A stretch of DNA of 64,000 bases from Microcaldota archaeon (GTDB lineage: Archaea > Micrarchaeota > Micrarchaeia > Micrarchaeales > CABMGC01). Where the stretch lies: the NCBI GenBank assembly GCA_021796225.1, contig JAJYOL010000001.1, positions 88,743 through 152,742 on the forward strand, read 5' to 3'. Under the pieces are notes generated by a model. It searched no databases, had not been told where the DNA came from, and worked only from the letters and a program-made list of their open reading frames with translations. A program made the position numbers and the translations under genes. Positions 8,626 to 16,513 of the stretch are shown in pieces. Positions within the stretch are counted from its first letter, which is position 1. Each line of letters starts with the position of its first letter.

Positions 8626-8988
8626 ATGGAAAAGAAAAGACATCCAAAATTCGTCGTACCAAACTTTGGGCTCAAGACCCGGAAAAGGGTAAGCGCAAGA
8701 TGGAGGATGCCTAGGGGCATAGACAGCAAGAAGCGCGTCAAGAAAAAGGAGAGCGGCGCGTCGCCGAGCATCGGCTACAAGAACAGGCCGGAGCTCAGAT
8801 ATGCAAGGTCCGACGGCGTATTCGAAACGCTCATTCACAACGAAGGCGAGCTGCTGTCTGCCGCAAAGACAAAGAAGGACACGATAATCAGATTCGCGCA
8901 TTCGCTTTCCGTAAGGAAGAGAATCGCACTGCAGGCGATCGCAGACAAGCACGGCCTCAAGGTCGCAAACAAAGTTCGCAAGGTGTAA
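8626..8988 (+). CDS. rpl32e: 50S ribosomal protein L32e
   Basis: Archaeal/eukaryotic-specific large-subunit protein of about 120 residues. The conserved W(R)MPRGIDSKKR segment and SIGYKNRPELR are visible. ATG 8626 follows the rpl6 TGA by two bases (TGATTATG); an in-frame ATG at 8620 overlaps the rpl6 stop. Confidence 0.93.
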   Translation: MEKKRHPKFVVPNFGLKTRKRVSARWRMPRGIDSKKRVKKKESGASPSIGYKNRPELRYARSDGVFETLIHNEGELLSAAKTKKDTIIRFAHSLSVRKRIALQAIADKHGLKVANKVRKV

Positions 8989-8990
8989 TC

Positions 8991-9482
8991 ATGACGATAA
9001 AGTTTACAAAGAGAATTGCAAGCCAGCTTCTGAATCGCGGTGAAAATGCGATAAGGATAAATGCTTCGGCAATGGATGACGCGTCGAAGGCAATCACGCG
9101 CGAGGACGTCCGCAGGCTCATCGGCTCCGGAGGAGTATTTGCACTGAAGGAAAAGCACAACGTCAGCGCAAGATCTAAGCTTCTCAAGCAGAAGAGATCC
9201 GAGGGAAGAAGCAGAGGTCCGGGACTCAGGCGCGGAACGAGAAAGGCCCGTGCCGGAATAAGCTGGGAAAAGAAGGTCCGCTCGCAGCGCTTCGTTCTCA
9301 AGAGGCTCAAGGAAATGGGCAAGCTCGATACTGTAATGTTCAACAAGATGTACGGGCTGGTAAAGGGAGGAACCTATGCCAGCAAGGCTGCAATGCTTCT
9401 CCACCTTAAGGAAGAAGGCATAACGCTTACCGAACAGGAAACAGCAAAGATAAACGAGGCCTTCAAGGCGCAGTACAAGTGA
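8991..9482 (+). CDS. rpl19e: 50S ribosomal protein L19e
   Basis: Archaeal/eukaryotic large-subunit protein, 163 residues, highly basic. Family features include RIASQLLNRGENAIRI at the N-terminus, ITREDVRRLI, the basic SRGPGLRRGTRKAR run and the long C-terminal helix with FNKMYGLVKGGTYASK. Two bases separate it from rpl32e. Confidence 0.95.
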   Translation: MTIKFTKRIASQLLNRGENAIRINASAMDDASKAITREDVRRLIGSGGVFALKEKHNVSARSKLLKQKRSEGRSRGPGLRRGTRKARAGISWEKKVRSQRFVLKRLKEMGKLDTVMFNKMYGLVKGGTYASKAAMLLHLKEEGITLTEQETAKINEAFKAQYK

Positions 9483-9491
9483 GTGAGTTAA

Positions 9492-10073
9492 ATGCGAAAA
9501 ATGATAAAATCCATGAAGTTCAGGCGCAGACGCGAAGCAAGGACAAACTACAAAAGCAGGATTGCCCTCGTCAGCAGCGGACTGGACAGGATAACCGTCA
9601 GAAAGACTTCAAGGAAGATAGTCAGCCAGATATTCAGGTACGACGAGAAAGGAGACGTCGCACTTCTCTATGCTGATTCAAGCGAATTGTCCGCATTCAA
9701 GTGGCCGTCGCGCTCAAACAGGCCTACGGCATATCTGCTCGGTCTCCTTCTTGCAAAGAAGATAAAAGCCGATTCCAAATTGAAGTCCGCTGAATTCATA
9801 CTTGACATAGGATTAAGCTCTCCGGTGAAGAATTCGATACCGTTCGTCTTCGCGAAGGGATGCATCGATGGCGGAATAAAGCTCCGCAGCGGCATCTCGA
9901 TCGACGAGAAGACATATAACTGTTCGGACGCAAAATATGCTAAGGAGCTTAAGGAGAAGGACCCCGAGAAGTACAAAAAGCAGTATTCCGCATACATAAA
10001 GGCCGGAATAGAAGCCGATGCGCTGGGTTCCCTTTTCAATAAAACAAAGGAGTTGATATTAAATGCCGGGTAA
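9492..10073 (+). CDS. rpl18: 50S ribosomal protein L18
   Basis: 5S rRNA-binding protein of archaeal length, 193 residues. The N-terminal RRRREARTNYKSRIALV segment and the AYLLGLLLAKKI region identify it. Its last codons overlap the start of rps5 by 11 nt, implying coupled translation. Confidence 0.94.
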   Translation: MRKMIKSMKFRRRREARTNYKSRIALVSSGLDRITVRKTSRKIVSQIFRYDEKGDVALLYADSSELSAFKWPSRSNRPTAYLLGLLLAKKIKADSKLKSAEFILDIGLSSPVKNSIPFVFAKGCIDGGIKLRSGISIDEKTYNCSDAKYAKELKEKDPEKYKKQYSAYIKAGIEADALGSLFNKTKELILNAG

Positions 10074-10755
10074 ATTTGGATACAAGAGAGACAGGAGAGA
10101 CAGAAGGGACAGGAGAGACGAGGAACAGGTAAACCTCCTTGCCCAGTGGGAGCCAAAGACCAAGATAGGACAGCAGGTAAAGAATGCGCAGATAACGAGA
10201 ATAGAGCAGATATTTGCAACTGGAAAGCCCATCAAGGAAACCGAAATAATAGACACGCTTATACCTAATCTTGAGGACAATGTTCTCGAGATCGCATCCG
10301 TACAGAGGATGACTAAAAACAACAGGAAGCAGAAATACCGCGCCACCGTTGTCGTCGGAGACAGAAACGGGCACATAGGTCTCGGAGTAGGAAGAGACGT
10401 TGAAGCAAGGCCTGCAATAGATTCCGGAATAAAGGATGCGAAGAAGCACATGATATCGATAAGTCTTGGTTGCGGTTCTCAGGAATGCAACTGCAATTCA
10501 TCACACAGCCTTCCGCTGAAGCTCAGCGCGAAGTGCGGCAGCGCACACGTCATACTCAAGCCGGCTCCGAAGGGAGTAGGCATAGTCGCAGGCGAGACAG
10601 TTAAAAGCGTACTCGAACTCGCGGGAGTTAAGGACGTCTGGACCTTCTCGAGAGGAAGAACCCGCGACGTATACAACGTTGCGCTCGCAACATACAAGGC
10701 ACTCGACAAGCTGTACGGCCTAAAGAACATAGAGGCTTTGCAGGTAAAGAAGTAA
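10063..10755 (+). CDS. rps5: 30S ribosomal protein S5
   Basis: Small-subunit decoding-accuracy protein, 230 residues. The N-terminal extension is a run of RDRRDRRDRRDEEQ repeats before the S5 double-stranded RNA-binding region (YRATVVVGDRNGHIGLGVGR). The archaeal Cys-containing insertion GCGSQECNC is present, then HVILKPAPKGVGIVAGE. This is the last gene of the operon; the L30, L15 and secY genes that usually follow are absent here. The next gene is on the opposite strand. Confidence 0.95.
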   Translation: MPGKFGYKRDRRDRRDRRDEEQVNLLAQWEPKTKIGQQVKNAQITRIEQIFATGKPIKETEIIDTLIPNLEDNVLEIASVQRMTKNNRKQKYRATVVVGDRNGHIGLGVGRDVEARPAIDSGIKDAKKHMISISLGCGSQECNCNSSHSLPLKLSAKCGSAHVILKPAPKGVGIVAGETVKSVLELAGVKDVWTFSRGRTRDVYNVALATYKALDKLYGLKNIEALQVKK

Positions 10756-10830
10756 CTTGCATCGGGTTTCTTCACTCGTGCACCGCAGCCTGATAAAAAT
10801 AAAATAAAGGATTAGCTTCGGCTCCTTTTC

Positions 10831-11457
10831 TCAGAAGCCGAGTTTCTGCTTTACGAATATCACTTTCGTTCGCCCAGGCACTATCTCCTTGCTTATTATG
10901 AGTGTCTTCGCGATCACGCTTCCCATCCCCATCTTTTCGTGCATCCTCTTATCTTCAAGCGGGAATACGTATTCGTTTATTCTTCTGAATGCGGAATCGA
11001 GGTCTTTGACTATCTTCTGCGCCCCTATCACCAATATCACATGATCCGCTCCGTAAGCATACGATCCTATCTGGCTTCCAGAAGCCGAAGCTACGACTAT
11101 CTGCCCGGATTCCGTAACCGCATGCGCGCTTCCGACTGCATATTGGTGTGCGAGCACGCTCTTCCTGTACTTGTCGCGTTCCGCCTTGTCGTTTATGCTG
11201 TACATCATCTTCCTTAGCGATTTGTACTTCGTGCTTTCCAGAAGCTCTCCCACCATGCCCATCTCGTCAAGTGTAATCGAAGACGCTTCCATGATCTCGC
11301 TTCCTTCCGGAATCGAGTCGTAGACTTCCTTCTTCGCATCTTCCGCGCTCTCCGCTATGGTTACCTTTATCCCGTTCTTTTCCATTATGTTTTTCACGTT
11401 CTCGAGCGTCTGATCGTCCGCAATTCTGTCCCATTCCATAGTCTCATCCTTTTGCAA
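10831..11457 (-). CDS. LUD-domain (LutC/YkgG-like) protein
   Basis: About 208 residues; start either at 11457 or at the in-frame ATG 11439 (MEWDRI). The pattern TIAESAEDAKKEVYDSIPEGSEIMEASSITLDEMG followed by an ASASGSQIGSYAYGADHVILVIGAQKIVKDL segment is typical of LUD domains, found in LutC and LutB proteins of lactate utilisation and in stand-alone archaeal copies. No LutA or LutB partner is nearby, so substrate and partners are unknown. Convergent with the ribosomal operon. Confidence 0.7.
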   Translation of the reverse strand: MQKDETMEWDRIADDQTLENVKNIMEKNGIKVTIAESAEDAKKEVYDSIPEGSEIMEASSITLDEMGMVGELLESTKYKSLRKMMYSINDKAERDKYRKSVLAHQYAVGSAHAVTESGQIVVASASGSQIGSYAYGADHVILVIGAQKIVKDLDSAFRRINEYVFPLEDKRMHEKMGMGSVIAKTLIISKEIVPGRTKVIFVKQKLGF

Positions 11458-11563
11458 AGCTGTATTTGCCGCATATTGTATTTAATGCCTATTGCCTTCA
11501 CCGTGCCTTTGCGATACAAATGCGATACCTTATTACATTGCGATGCGGTATATTCGTGTTTAC

Positions 11564-11935
11564 ATGGGCGATGTCTTGGAACAAAAACTGAACACGGTAA
11601 AATTCAAGAAGATCCTGTTTGGAGAGCCGGCGGTATTCTTCATACCGGCAATGAAGATCAACGATCCCAAAAACAAGAGCCTGGCCGAAGGCATGCACGA
11701 TTTCCTGATAACCGAATTCGGCGGCTACACCTCGGAGAGGGGCAACATTCTCGGCTATTGGAGGGAGAAGGCAAGCACCGATTATACGGAGCATGTAAAA
11801 TACATTGTCGCATTCAAAAGCAAGGCAAAGCTCCGCCTCCTGGAAAAATTCATAGCCGAACTTGCAAAGAAGCTCGATGAAAAGGCAATCTACATGGAAA
11901 CAGGCAACAGTTCCTGGTTAATCTACACGCAGTAG
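11564..11935 (+). CDS. Conserved-looking small protein of unknown function
   Basis: 123 residues from ATG 11564 (MGDVLEQ); an earlier in-frame ATG at 11543 adds seven residues. The protein is soluble, Lys- and Glu-rich, with aromatic residues clustered in an ILGYWREKASTDYTEH segment. The C-terminal half could be an alpha/beta fold. It is divergent from the LUD gene and convergent with the LamG gene. I do not recognise the family. Confidence 0.55.
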   Translation: MGDVLEQKLNTVKFKKILFGEPAVFFIPAMKINDPKNKSLAEGMHDFLITEFGGYTSERGNILGYWREKASTDYTEHVKYIVAFKSKAKLRLLEKFIAELAKKLDEKAIYMETGNSSWLIYTQ

Positions 11936-11951
11936 ATTCTGCCTGCTTTTT

Positions 11952-12959
11952 TCACGGAAGAGGATATGTGGAATAGAATGAAACGTTCGTAGCCACGCCG
12001 TCATTGTTGTTTCCGCTGTAATCATTCGCATTTCCGTTCAGCGGCCACCAGCCTATGAGGTTCTGCAGTCTCAACGGCGTTCCGTCTATTCCTTCCGAAT
12101 AAAGCCCCGTAAGTTCCTGTGTTGAAAGCGGCGTATTGTAAAGCTGTACGTTTGAAATCATTCCATTCAACGGATATATGTCGCCGTTAGGAAATATCGT
12201 CGCACCGAGCGAGAATGAATTCGTTGTCTGGAAGGAGCGCGGAGAAAGCACTACCGTGGAAAACGCGCTGTTGTTTTCATACACCGTCGCAGTGCCGTTG
12301 CTCTGGTTATACGTTGCAGCTATGAAAATCCATTTGTTTTCTATGAAGGAATAATTCGTCGCGGATTTCCATTTAACATAAGAACCGTTGATCCATAGAA
12401 CTCCGCACGCCCCGTTGTTACCTCCGTATCCGTACAAGGCTATGCCCGAGCTCGGGCTCGGATTTGTACCCATTATGCCCTGGCACGGCGCGCCGTCCGG
12501 TCCATACCAATACACCCATGCCGTTATCGTAAATCCTGGAGAGCTGTATCCCAGATAATTCGGATTGGAAAATTCATTTCCTATGTTGAGGTTTGGCAAC
12601 AATATGTATTTCGGATATGATACTCCTCCGTATCCTTTTCCATTGCCGCTGCTTCCACCGTTCAACTCACTCATGGAAAGGGTTCCGAATGAAGATGCAT
12701 ACTCGGGAAGCGAGCCGCTGCATTCTCCCTGCAGGCCTACATCCGTCGGATTGTATGGCCCGAGAGGCCTTATCACCTGGCATGCACCAGGCTGCGTCCT
12801 TACATTGAATGAAAACATATTAAGACTGAAAAGCACGGCGAGCACTATCGCAATGACGAGTATTGCCCATGCGTAGGTCATGAGGTATTCCATTGCGCCT
12901 TGCGATTCCACCGGCGCTTTCGATTTGCGCTTGTGCGCCCTTGCTGTTCTTTTAGGCAT
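11952..12959 (-). CDS. Pilin-like signal plus LamG-domain surface protein
   Basis: 335 residues. A basic N-terminus (KRTARAHKRKSKAP) precedes SQGAMEYLMTYAWAILVIAI, which looks like a class III (type IV pilin/archaellin-type) signal: charged region, small residue, then a hydrophobic helix with a glutamate early in it. The body has beta-sandwich features of LamG/concanavalin A-like domains and ends in LIGWWPLNGNANDYSGNN. Paralogs lie at 38953 and 39881. A TATA-like CTTAAATTAAT about 25 nt upstream suggests a leaderless mRNA. Probably an extracellular adhesin or pilin-anchored subunit; inference. Confidence 0.75.
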   Translation of the reverse strand: MPKRTARAHKRKSKAPVESQGAMEYLMTYAWAILVIAIVLAVLFSLNMFSFNVRTQPGACQVIRPLGPYNPTDVGLQGECSGSLPEYASSFGTLSMSELNGGSSGNGKGYGGVSYPKYILLPNLNIGNEFSNPNYLGYSSPGFTITAWVYWYGPDGAPCQGIMGTNPSPSSGIALYGYGGNNGACGVLWINGSYVKWKSATNYSFIENKWIFIAATYNQSNGTATVYENNSAFSTVVLSPRSFQTTNSFSLGATIFPNGDIYPLNGMISNVQLYNTPLSTQELTGLYSEGIDGTPLRLQNLIGWWPLNGNANDYSGNNNDGVATNVSFYSTYPLP

Positions 12960-13046
12960 GATATCTGTTAAGATTGATTAATTTAAGAATGCGACTGTTC
13001 GCTGCGCCCGCTTTATAAACGATTCAAATCCCGCCAGATTCCGATT

Positions 13047-13418
13047 TCAAAGCTCCGTATATTTCTTATTCGACCCTTTGGATTTTTCTATCGGATATTT
13101 CAGAGCGGATTTCCGCATTTTTTCCTTCAACGCTTCCGAAAGGTCTATGTCGTATTTTTCGCAGATCATCAGCACCGCCCAGAATACGTCTGCAAGTTCA
13201 TCCTCTATGTCTGTCCTTTTCTTTTCGTCCTTGAAGAAACTCTCGGATTGCTCTTCCGTCTTATAAACGAATATCTCTACGACTTCCGCCGCTTCCGCAG
13301 CTATCGCCATAGCCAAATCCTTTGGCGTGTGGAACTGATCCCAATCCCGTTCGCCGTTGAATTTCTTTACCAAAGCCTTGAGTTCGTCTAGCGTCGTCGC
13401 ATTGTCCATTCGCATCAA
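13047..13418 (-). CDS. MazG-like nucleotide pyrophosphohydrolase
   Basis: House-cleaning enzyme that hydrolyses non-canonical or excess (d)NTPs to NMP and pyrophosphate. The 123-residue protein has RDWDQFHTPKDLAMAI followed by the metal-binding EAAEVVE (ExxE) and later DIEDELADVFW (ExxD), as in the dCTPase/RS21-C6 branch of the all-alpha NTP pyrophosphohydrolases. Exact substrate cannot be told from sequence. The next gene on this strand begins about 170 nt upstream, so they may be co-transcribed. Confidence 0.82.
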   Translation of the reverse strand: MMRMDNATTLDELKALVKKFNGERDWDQFHTPKDLAMAIAAEAAEVVEIFVYKTEEQSESFFKDEKKRTDIEDELADVFWAVLMICEKYDIDLSEALKEKMRKSALKYPIEKSKGSNKKYTEL

Positions 13419-13425
13419 CCGTTAT

Positions 13426-13590
13426 TCAGAACGATGTCTGTTCCATCTGTATCGCACAGTTGGGGCAGTCATACGTATTCTCCCCTCCGGCAACCGCGCA
13501 CGTCAGGCACGTATACCCTCCGCATCCGTCGCAATACAGGCAGGGCCCGCGAAGCGGTTTCCCACAAACAAAGCATTTTACGTCTGCCAT
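13426..13590 (-). CDS. Small double zinc-ribbon protein
   Basis: 54 residues from ATG at 13590 (MADVKCF); the frame extends upstream but without a better start. Four CxxC pairs are visible: CFVC, CLYC-DGC, CLTC and CPNC, giving two likely zinc sites. The last residues are MEQTSF. Such tiny zinc-ribbon proteins are common in archaea and often bind RNA or protein; the role here is unknown. It lies 7 nt upstream of the MazG-like gene on the same strand and is probably in its operon. Confidence 0.6.
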   Translation of the reverse strand: MADVKCFVCGKPLRGPCLYCDGCGGYTCLTCAVAGGENTYDCPNCAIQMEQTSF

Positions 13591-13664
13591 GACAATAAAA
13601 CACAGCTCAAGCATATAATACGTTCACAAACTTTCATGCCATTCACATGTCCTAAAAAAAGACA

Positions 13665-13844
13665 GTGGATATTATCAAGAAAATAGCAGCAAAGGCTGCT
13701 AGACGTATTGGATTATCAAAAAGGCACTTGTTCAGGCTGAAAGAAAAGGATAAAAGAAGGAAAGAGACTAAGGCTGAAAAGGAAGATGTTGAGAAGATTC
13801 TTATAAGGATTATCTGCCGAATTCATACAGCAATAACTTTATAA
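13665..13844 (+). CDS. Possible small basic protein (GTG start)
   Basis: A 59-codon open frame from GTG 13665 to TAA 13842-13844. The product would be strongly basic, with segments KKIAAKAARRIGLSKRHLF and KEKDKRRKETKAEKED, and helical by composition. There is no recognisable family and no clear Shine-Dalgarno. It is listed because the otherwise empty stretch 13591-13874 has a coding-like Lys/Arg/Ala pattern and lies at the edge of the AT-richer island 13.6-15.2 kb. It may be a decayed gene. Confidence 0.3.
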   Translation: MDIIKKIAAKAARRIGLSKRHLFRLKEKDKRRKETKAEKEDVEKILIRIICRIHTAITL

Positions 13845-13874
13845 GTTTTCTTGCATAAAAATCATCTGAGAATT

Positions 13875-14264
13875 ATGAGGGCTAGTAGGTTGATTTGGCC
13901 GATTACACTTGTACTCTCATTCTTTGCAACAGTCTTGTTTGCGCCTACTTATTTCTTTGCTCCCTCTTGCCAATCCTCATATTTTGAACATGCTTTTTCT
14001 GGAGCCTGTGGAGTTAATGGGTATCTATATGGTATATCCGCCATAATTCTACTTGTTTCTGCGTTCTTTGTAGTCAACAACATTAGCGCAGGACGTTCTG
14101 ACTTTAAAACTTGGAGTGTTGGTCTATTGGGCGTAGCTTTTGTAGTACTTGCAGTGGTATTTTGGTTCGGCGGAGACGCAGCAGCTTTAGTATTGGTTCT
14201 ACCAGCAGCATACGCCGCTTACAGATTTAGAAGGAGAACTGGAATATTTGTATACAGAGGATAA
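13875..14264 (+). CDS. Small multi-spanning membrane protein
   Basis: 129 residues from ATG 13875 (MRASRLIW); a TTG at 13851 is an unlikely alternative. Four hydrophobic segments are seen at about residues 6-24, 46-66, 76-94 and 98-115, with a basic C-terminal tail (YRFRRRTG). The loop between the first two has CQSS and ACG, possibly an external disulfide. Four nt separate it from the glycine-rich gene. No family recognised. Confidence 0.55.
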   Translation: MRASRLIWPITLVLSFFATVLFAPTYFFAPSCQSSYFEHAFSGACGVNGYLYGISAIILLVSAFFVVNNISAGRSDFKTWSVGLLGVAFVVLAVVFWFGGDAAALVLVLPAAYAAYRFRRRTGIFVYRG

Positions 14265-14268
14265 TAAA

Positions 14269-15216
14269 ATGGCAAACGGCACGAAATTACTTCTGTACAT
14301 TGCCTGCATTGTAATAGTCATATTACTTCTCTACATTATTGTGATCAAGCCGCACAATATAACATCTTCTAGCACTACAACGATTAACTATTCGAGCACA
14401 CAGAATCAGAGCATTAATACCATTCAACCAGTATATAACCCAACAAGCTACAAAGGTCAAGCTCCTGTTATATTTACCAATACAACAATATTAACTGGCG
14501 ATATAGTAACTACTGGTAACATAACCATCTTATTACGTGGAGTGACTCTTAATACAGTAGGTTACAGTCTCATATCTGGCGGAACGCTTAATAATCAAGG
14601 CACAATAATTTCAAGTTTAGCAGGCAACGGTGGATCAAGTACAAATCAAAATGGAGGCAATATGCCATACTCATACGGGGGCAGCGGTGGCGGTGGTTGG
14701 GCTTATGGTTGTGGCAATGCTGCCGGAGGTAACAATGAAGGTATCGGCGGTAATACACAAGTGGCTGGGGGTAAAGGTGCAACCGGTTTCAATGCTGGAG
14801 GGGGAGGTGGCGCCTCTACAAATCAATCTACCTTGACTAACCTACAGGTTCAAACAATGTACAATAATGGCATGGCCCAATATCTTGAAGGGGCAGGCGG
14901 CGGAGCAGCAACTAATTGTGACACCTTAGCAAACGGTGGGAGCGGCTCTTTTGGGGTGTATATACAAGCCACCAATGTTATAGCAGGGAATATTAACACG
15001 GTTGGGCAATCCGGCAACGGCGGTAATGAAGAAGCCGGTGGTGGCGGAGGAGGTGGTGCAATCTTTATAAGCTATGGTAACGGGGGCTATCAGGCAGGAT
15101 TCTATAATACAACTGGTGGCGGAGGAGGAACTGGGCTTTATGGTAAAGGAGGGGCAGGCGGTAGCGGGGCCGTTCTAGTTTATAATTATGGCAGGTCACC
15201 ACCAATTTCCACATAG
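14269..15216 (+). CDS. Glycine-rich membrane-anchored surface protein
   Basis: 315 residues, ATG 14269 with an upstream AGAGGAT. An N-terminal hydrophobic helix (about residues 7-27) anchors a Ser/Thr/Asn linker, a beta-rich part (ILTGDIVTTGNITILLRGVTL), then long poly-glycine runs such as GGGGGGGAIFISYGNGG. The repeated Gly-rich blocks with short hydrophobic stretches resemble tail-fibre or surface fibre proteins with stacked polyglycine helices. Probably extracellular; could be adhesive or virus-related. Function unknown. Confidence 0.65.
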   Translation: MANGTKLLLYIACIVIVILLLYIIVIKPHNITSSSTTTINYSSTQNQSINTIQPVYNPTSYKGQAPVIFTNTTILTGDIVTTGNITILLRGVTLNTVGYSLISGGTLNNQGTIISSLAGNGGSSTNQNGGNMPYSYGGSGGGGWAYGCGNAAGGNNEGIGGNTQVAGGKGATGFNAGGGGGASTNQSTLTNLQVQTMYNNGMAQYLEGAGGGAATNCDTLANGGSGSFGVYIQATNVIAGNINTVGQSGNGGNEEAGGGGGGGAIFISYGNGGYQAGFYNTTGGGGGTGLYGKGGAGGSGAVLVYNYGRSPPIST

Positions 15217-15280
15217 CCAGCAAGATTTATTCAAAATCATGTTCAAAATGGTTATCTTATATATAACCCCTAAAAAGAAA

Positions 15281-15354
15281 CGGGGGGTCTGGGATTTGAA
15301 CCCAAGTCTCCAAGACCCGAACCTGGAAGCCTAACCAAGCTAGCCGAACCCCCC
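15281..15354 (-). tRNA. tRNA-Pro (CGG)
   Basis: Folded by hand on the minus strand. Acceptor GGGGGGT/ACCCCCC is complete; the D arm stem is GGCT/GGCT with G-U pairs; anticodon stem CCAGG/CTTGG closes loop TTCGGGT with anticodon CGG; the T arm is TTGGG-TTCAAAT-CCCAG. There is no intron and CCA is not encoded. It lies 8 nt after the stop codon of the M24 peptidase gene on the same strand. A T-rich run TTTCTTTTT follows the 3' end. Confidence 0.93.
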
Positions 15355-15362
15355 ATATTGTT

Positions 15363-16463
15363 TCAGAGCACTACCGCTCCGTTCTTTGTCACCAGAATAT
15401 CGTCTTCAATGCGCGCTCCTCCGAAGCCAACGATGTAAATTCCCGGTTCGACGGAAGTCACGGTGCCTGCCTTGAGCTTGAATTTTGCACTGGGCCACAA
15501 TCCAGGGCCGTCATGCACTTCTATTCCTACCGAATGGCCGAGCGCGTGCGTGAATTTGCCTTTGTACACGCCGCCGTTCGCAGTATCAATCCTTGTCTGT
15601 GCCACGAGATGCGGCTTGCTTCCGAGAACGCCTTCCTTTATCGACTTTATCGCAAGCTTCTGCGCTTCCTTTACCGTATTGATGACCGCCATCTTCTTTT
15701 CGAAATCCGGTATCTTCTTCTTGTAATTTCCGAAAATGAACGTTCTGGTTACATCGGAGCAGTAATTGTCTATCTTTGCACCTGCATCTATAAGAACGAA
15801 ATCCCCATACCTCAGTTTGGTGCCGTCCGGCATATGGTGCGGCAACGCCGCATTCTTTCCGAAGCAGACGATGGTGCTGAAAGCCGTGCCGTCGGCCCCG
15901 AGAGACTTCAATGCGTTTTCAAATATGGTGCAGAGCTGTTTCTCCGTCATTCCAATCTTCAATGCCCTTCTTGAAACCTCTATGGCCTTTTTTGTTATGC
16001 TGCTGCCCTTTCTTATCCTTTCTACTTCCATGGGCGTTTTGACAAGCCTCACGGAAACGAACGCATCGGACACGTCGACCATTTTTTTCACCGAATACCT
16101 CTTCCGTATGCTCAAATAGTACGAATAAGGCATGAAGCCCGCGTTTATCCCTATCGTTTTGCCGGAAATCTTGCGCTTGAGCAGTTCAAGTTTCTTCTTC
16201 GAATCTACGTTTATCACGCGCATGGATCCGGATTTCTGCTTCAGCGCCGTCTCGTATTCCAGAGGCGAAGTGAATAGGGTCATTCCGTGCCTTTCAAGGA
16301 GCAGGAAGCTCTGCTCGAATATGCCGCTCCTGAAATCCGTCATGTATATGAAATTGGGATCCTCGTTATCCGTATTGACTATCAATATGCTGTCAAGCCC
16401 CTTCGCTTTTTGGTGCGCGAAGATATCCTTAAGCCTGGCCTTTACCGTCTTTTCGCTTAACAT
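15363..16463 (-). CDS. M24-family metallopeptidase (Xaa-Pro dipeptidase-like)
   Basis: Cleaves Xaa-Pro bonds with a dinuclear metal centre, in the cytoplasm. The 366-residue protein (start ATG 16463) has an N-terminal creatinase-type domain and a C-terminal pita-bread domain. The five metal ligands are seen in order: D in VLIDAGA, D in SDVTRTF, H in HALGHSVGIEVHD, E in SVEPGIY and E in GGARIEDD. Length matches archaeal PepQ/prolidase. It shares a short AT-rich divergent region with nre and is followed by tRNA-Pro. Aminopeptidase P is the alternative specificity. Confidence 0.85.
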   Translation of the reverse strand: MLSEKTVKARLKDIFAHQKAKGLDSILIVNTDNEDPNFIYMTDFRSGIFEQSFLLLERHGMTLFTSPLEYETALKQKSGSMRVINVDSKKKLELLKRKISGKTIGINAGFMPYSYYLSIRKRYSVKKMVDVSDAFVSVRLVKTPMEVERIRKGSSITKKAIEVSRRALKIGMTEKQLCTIFENALKSLGADGTAFSTIVCFGKNAALPHHMPDGTKLRYGDFVLIDAGAKIDNYCSDVTRTFIFGNYKKKIPDFEKKMAVINTVKEAQKLAIKSIKEGVLGSKPHLVAQTRIDTANGGVYKGKFTHALGHSVGIEVHDGPGLWPSAKFKLKAGTVTSVEPGIYIVGFGGARIEDDILVTKNGAVVL

Positions 16464-16513
16464 AGAACCAAATATATAGGGATGCGAACATAAATAACAT
16501 TTGGGAATCGAGC

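Noticed and set aside
15281..15354. tRNA-Pro as the attachment site of the glycine-rich island
   Set aside because: No second copy of the tRNA 3' sequence was found near 13.6 kb and no integrase is present.
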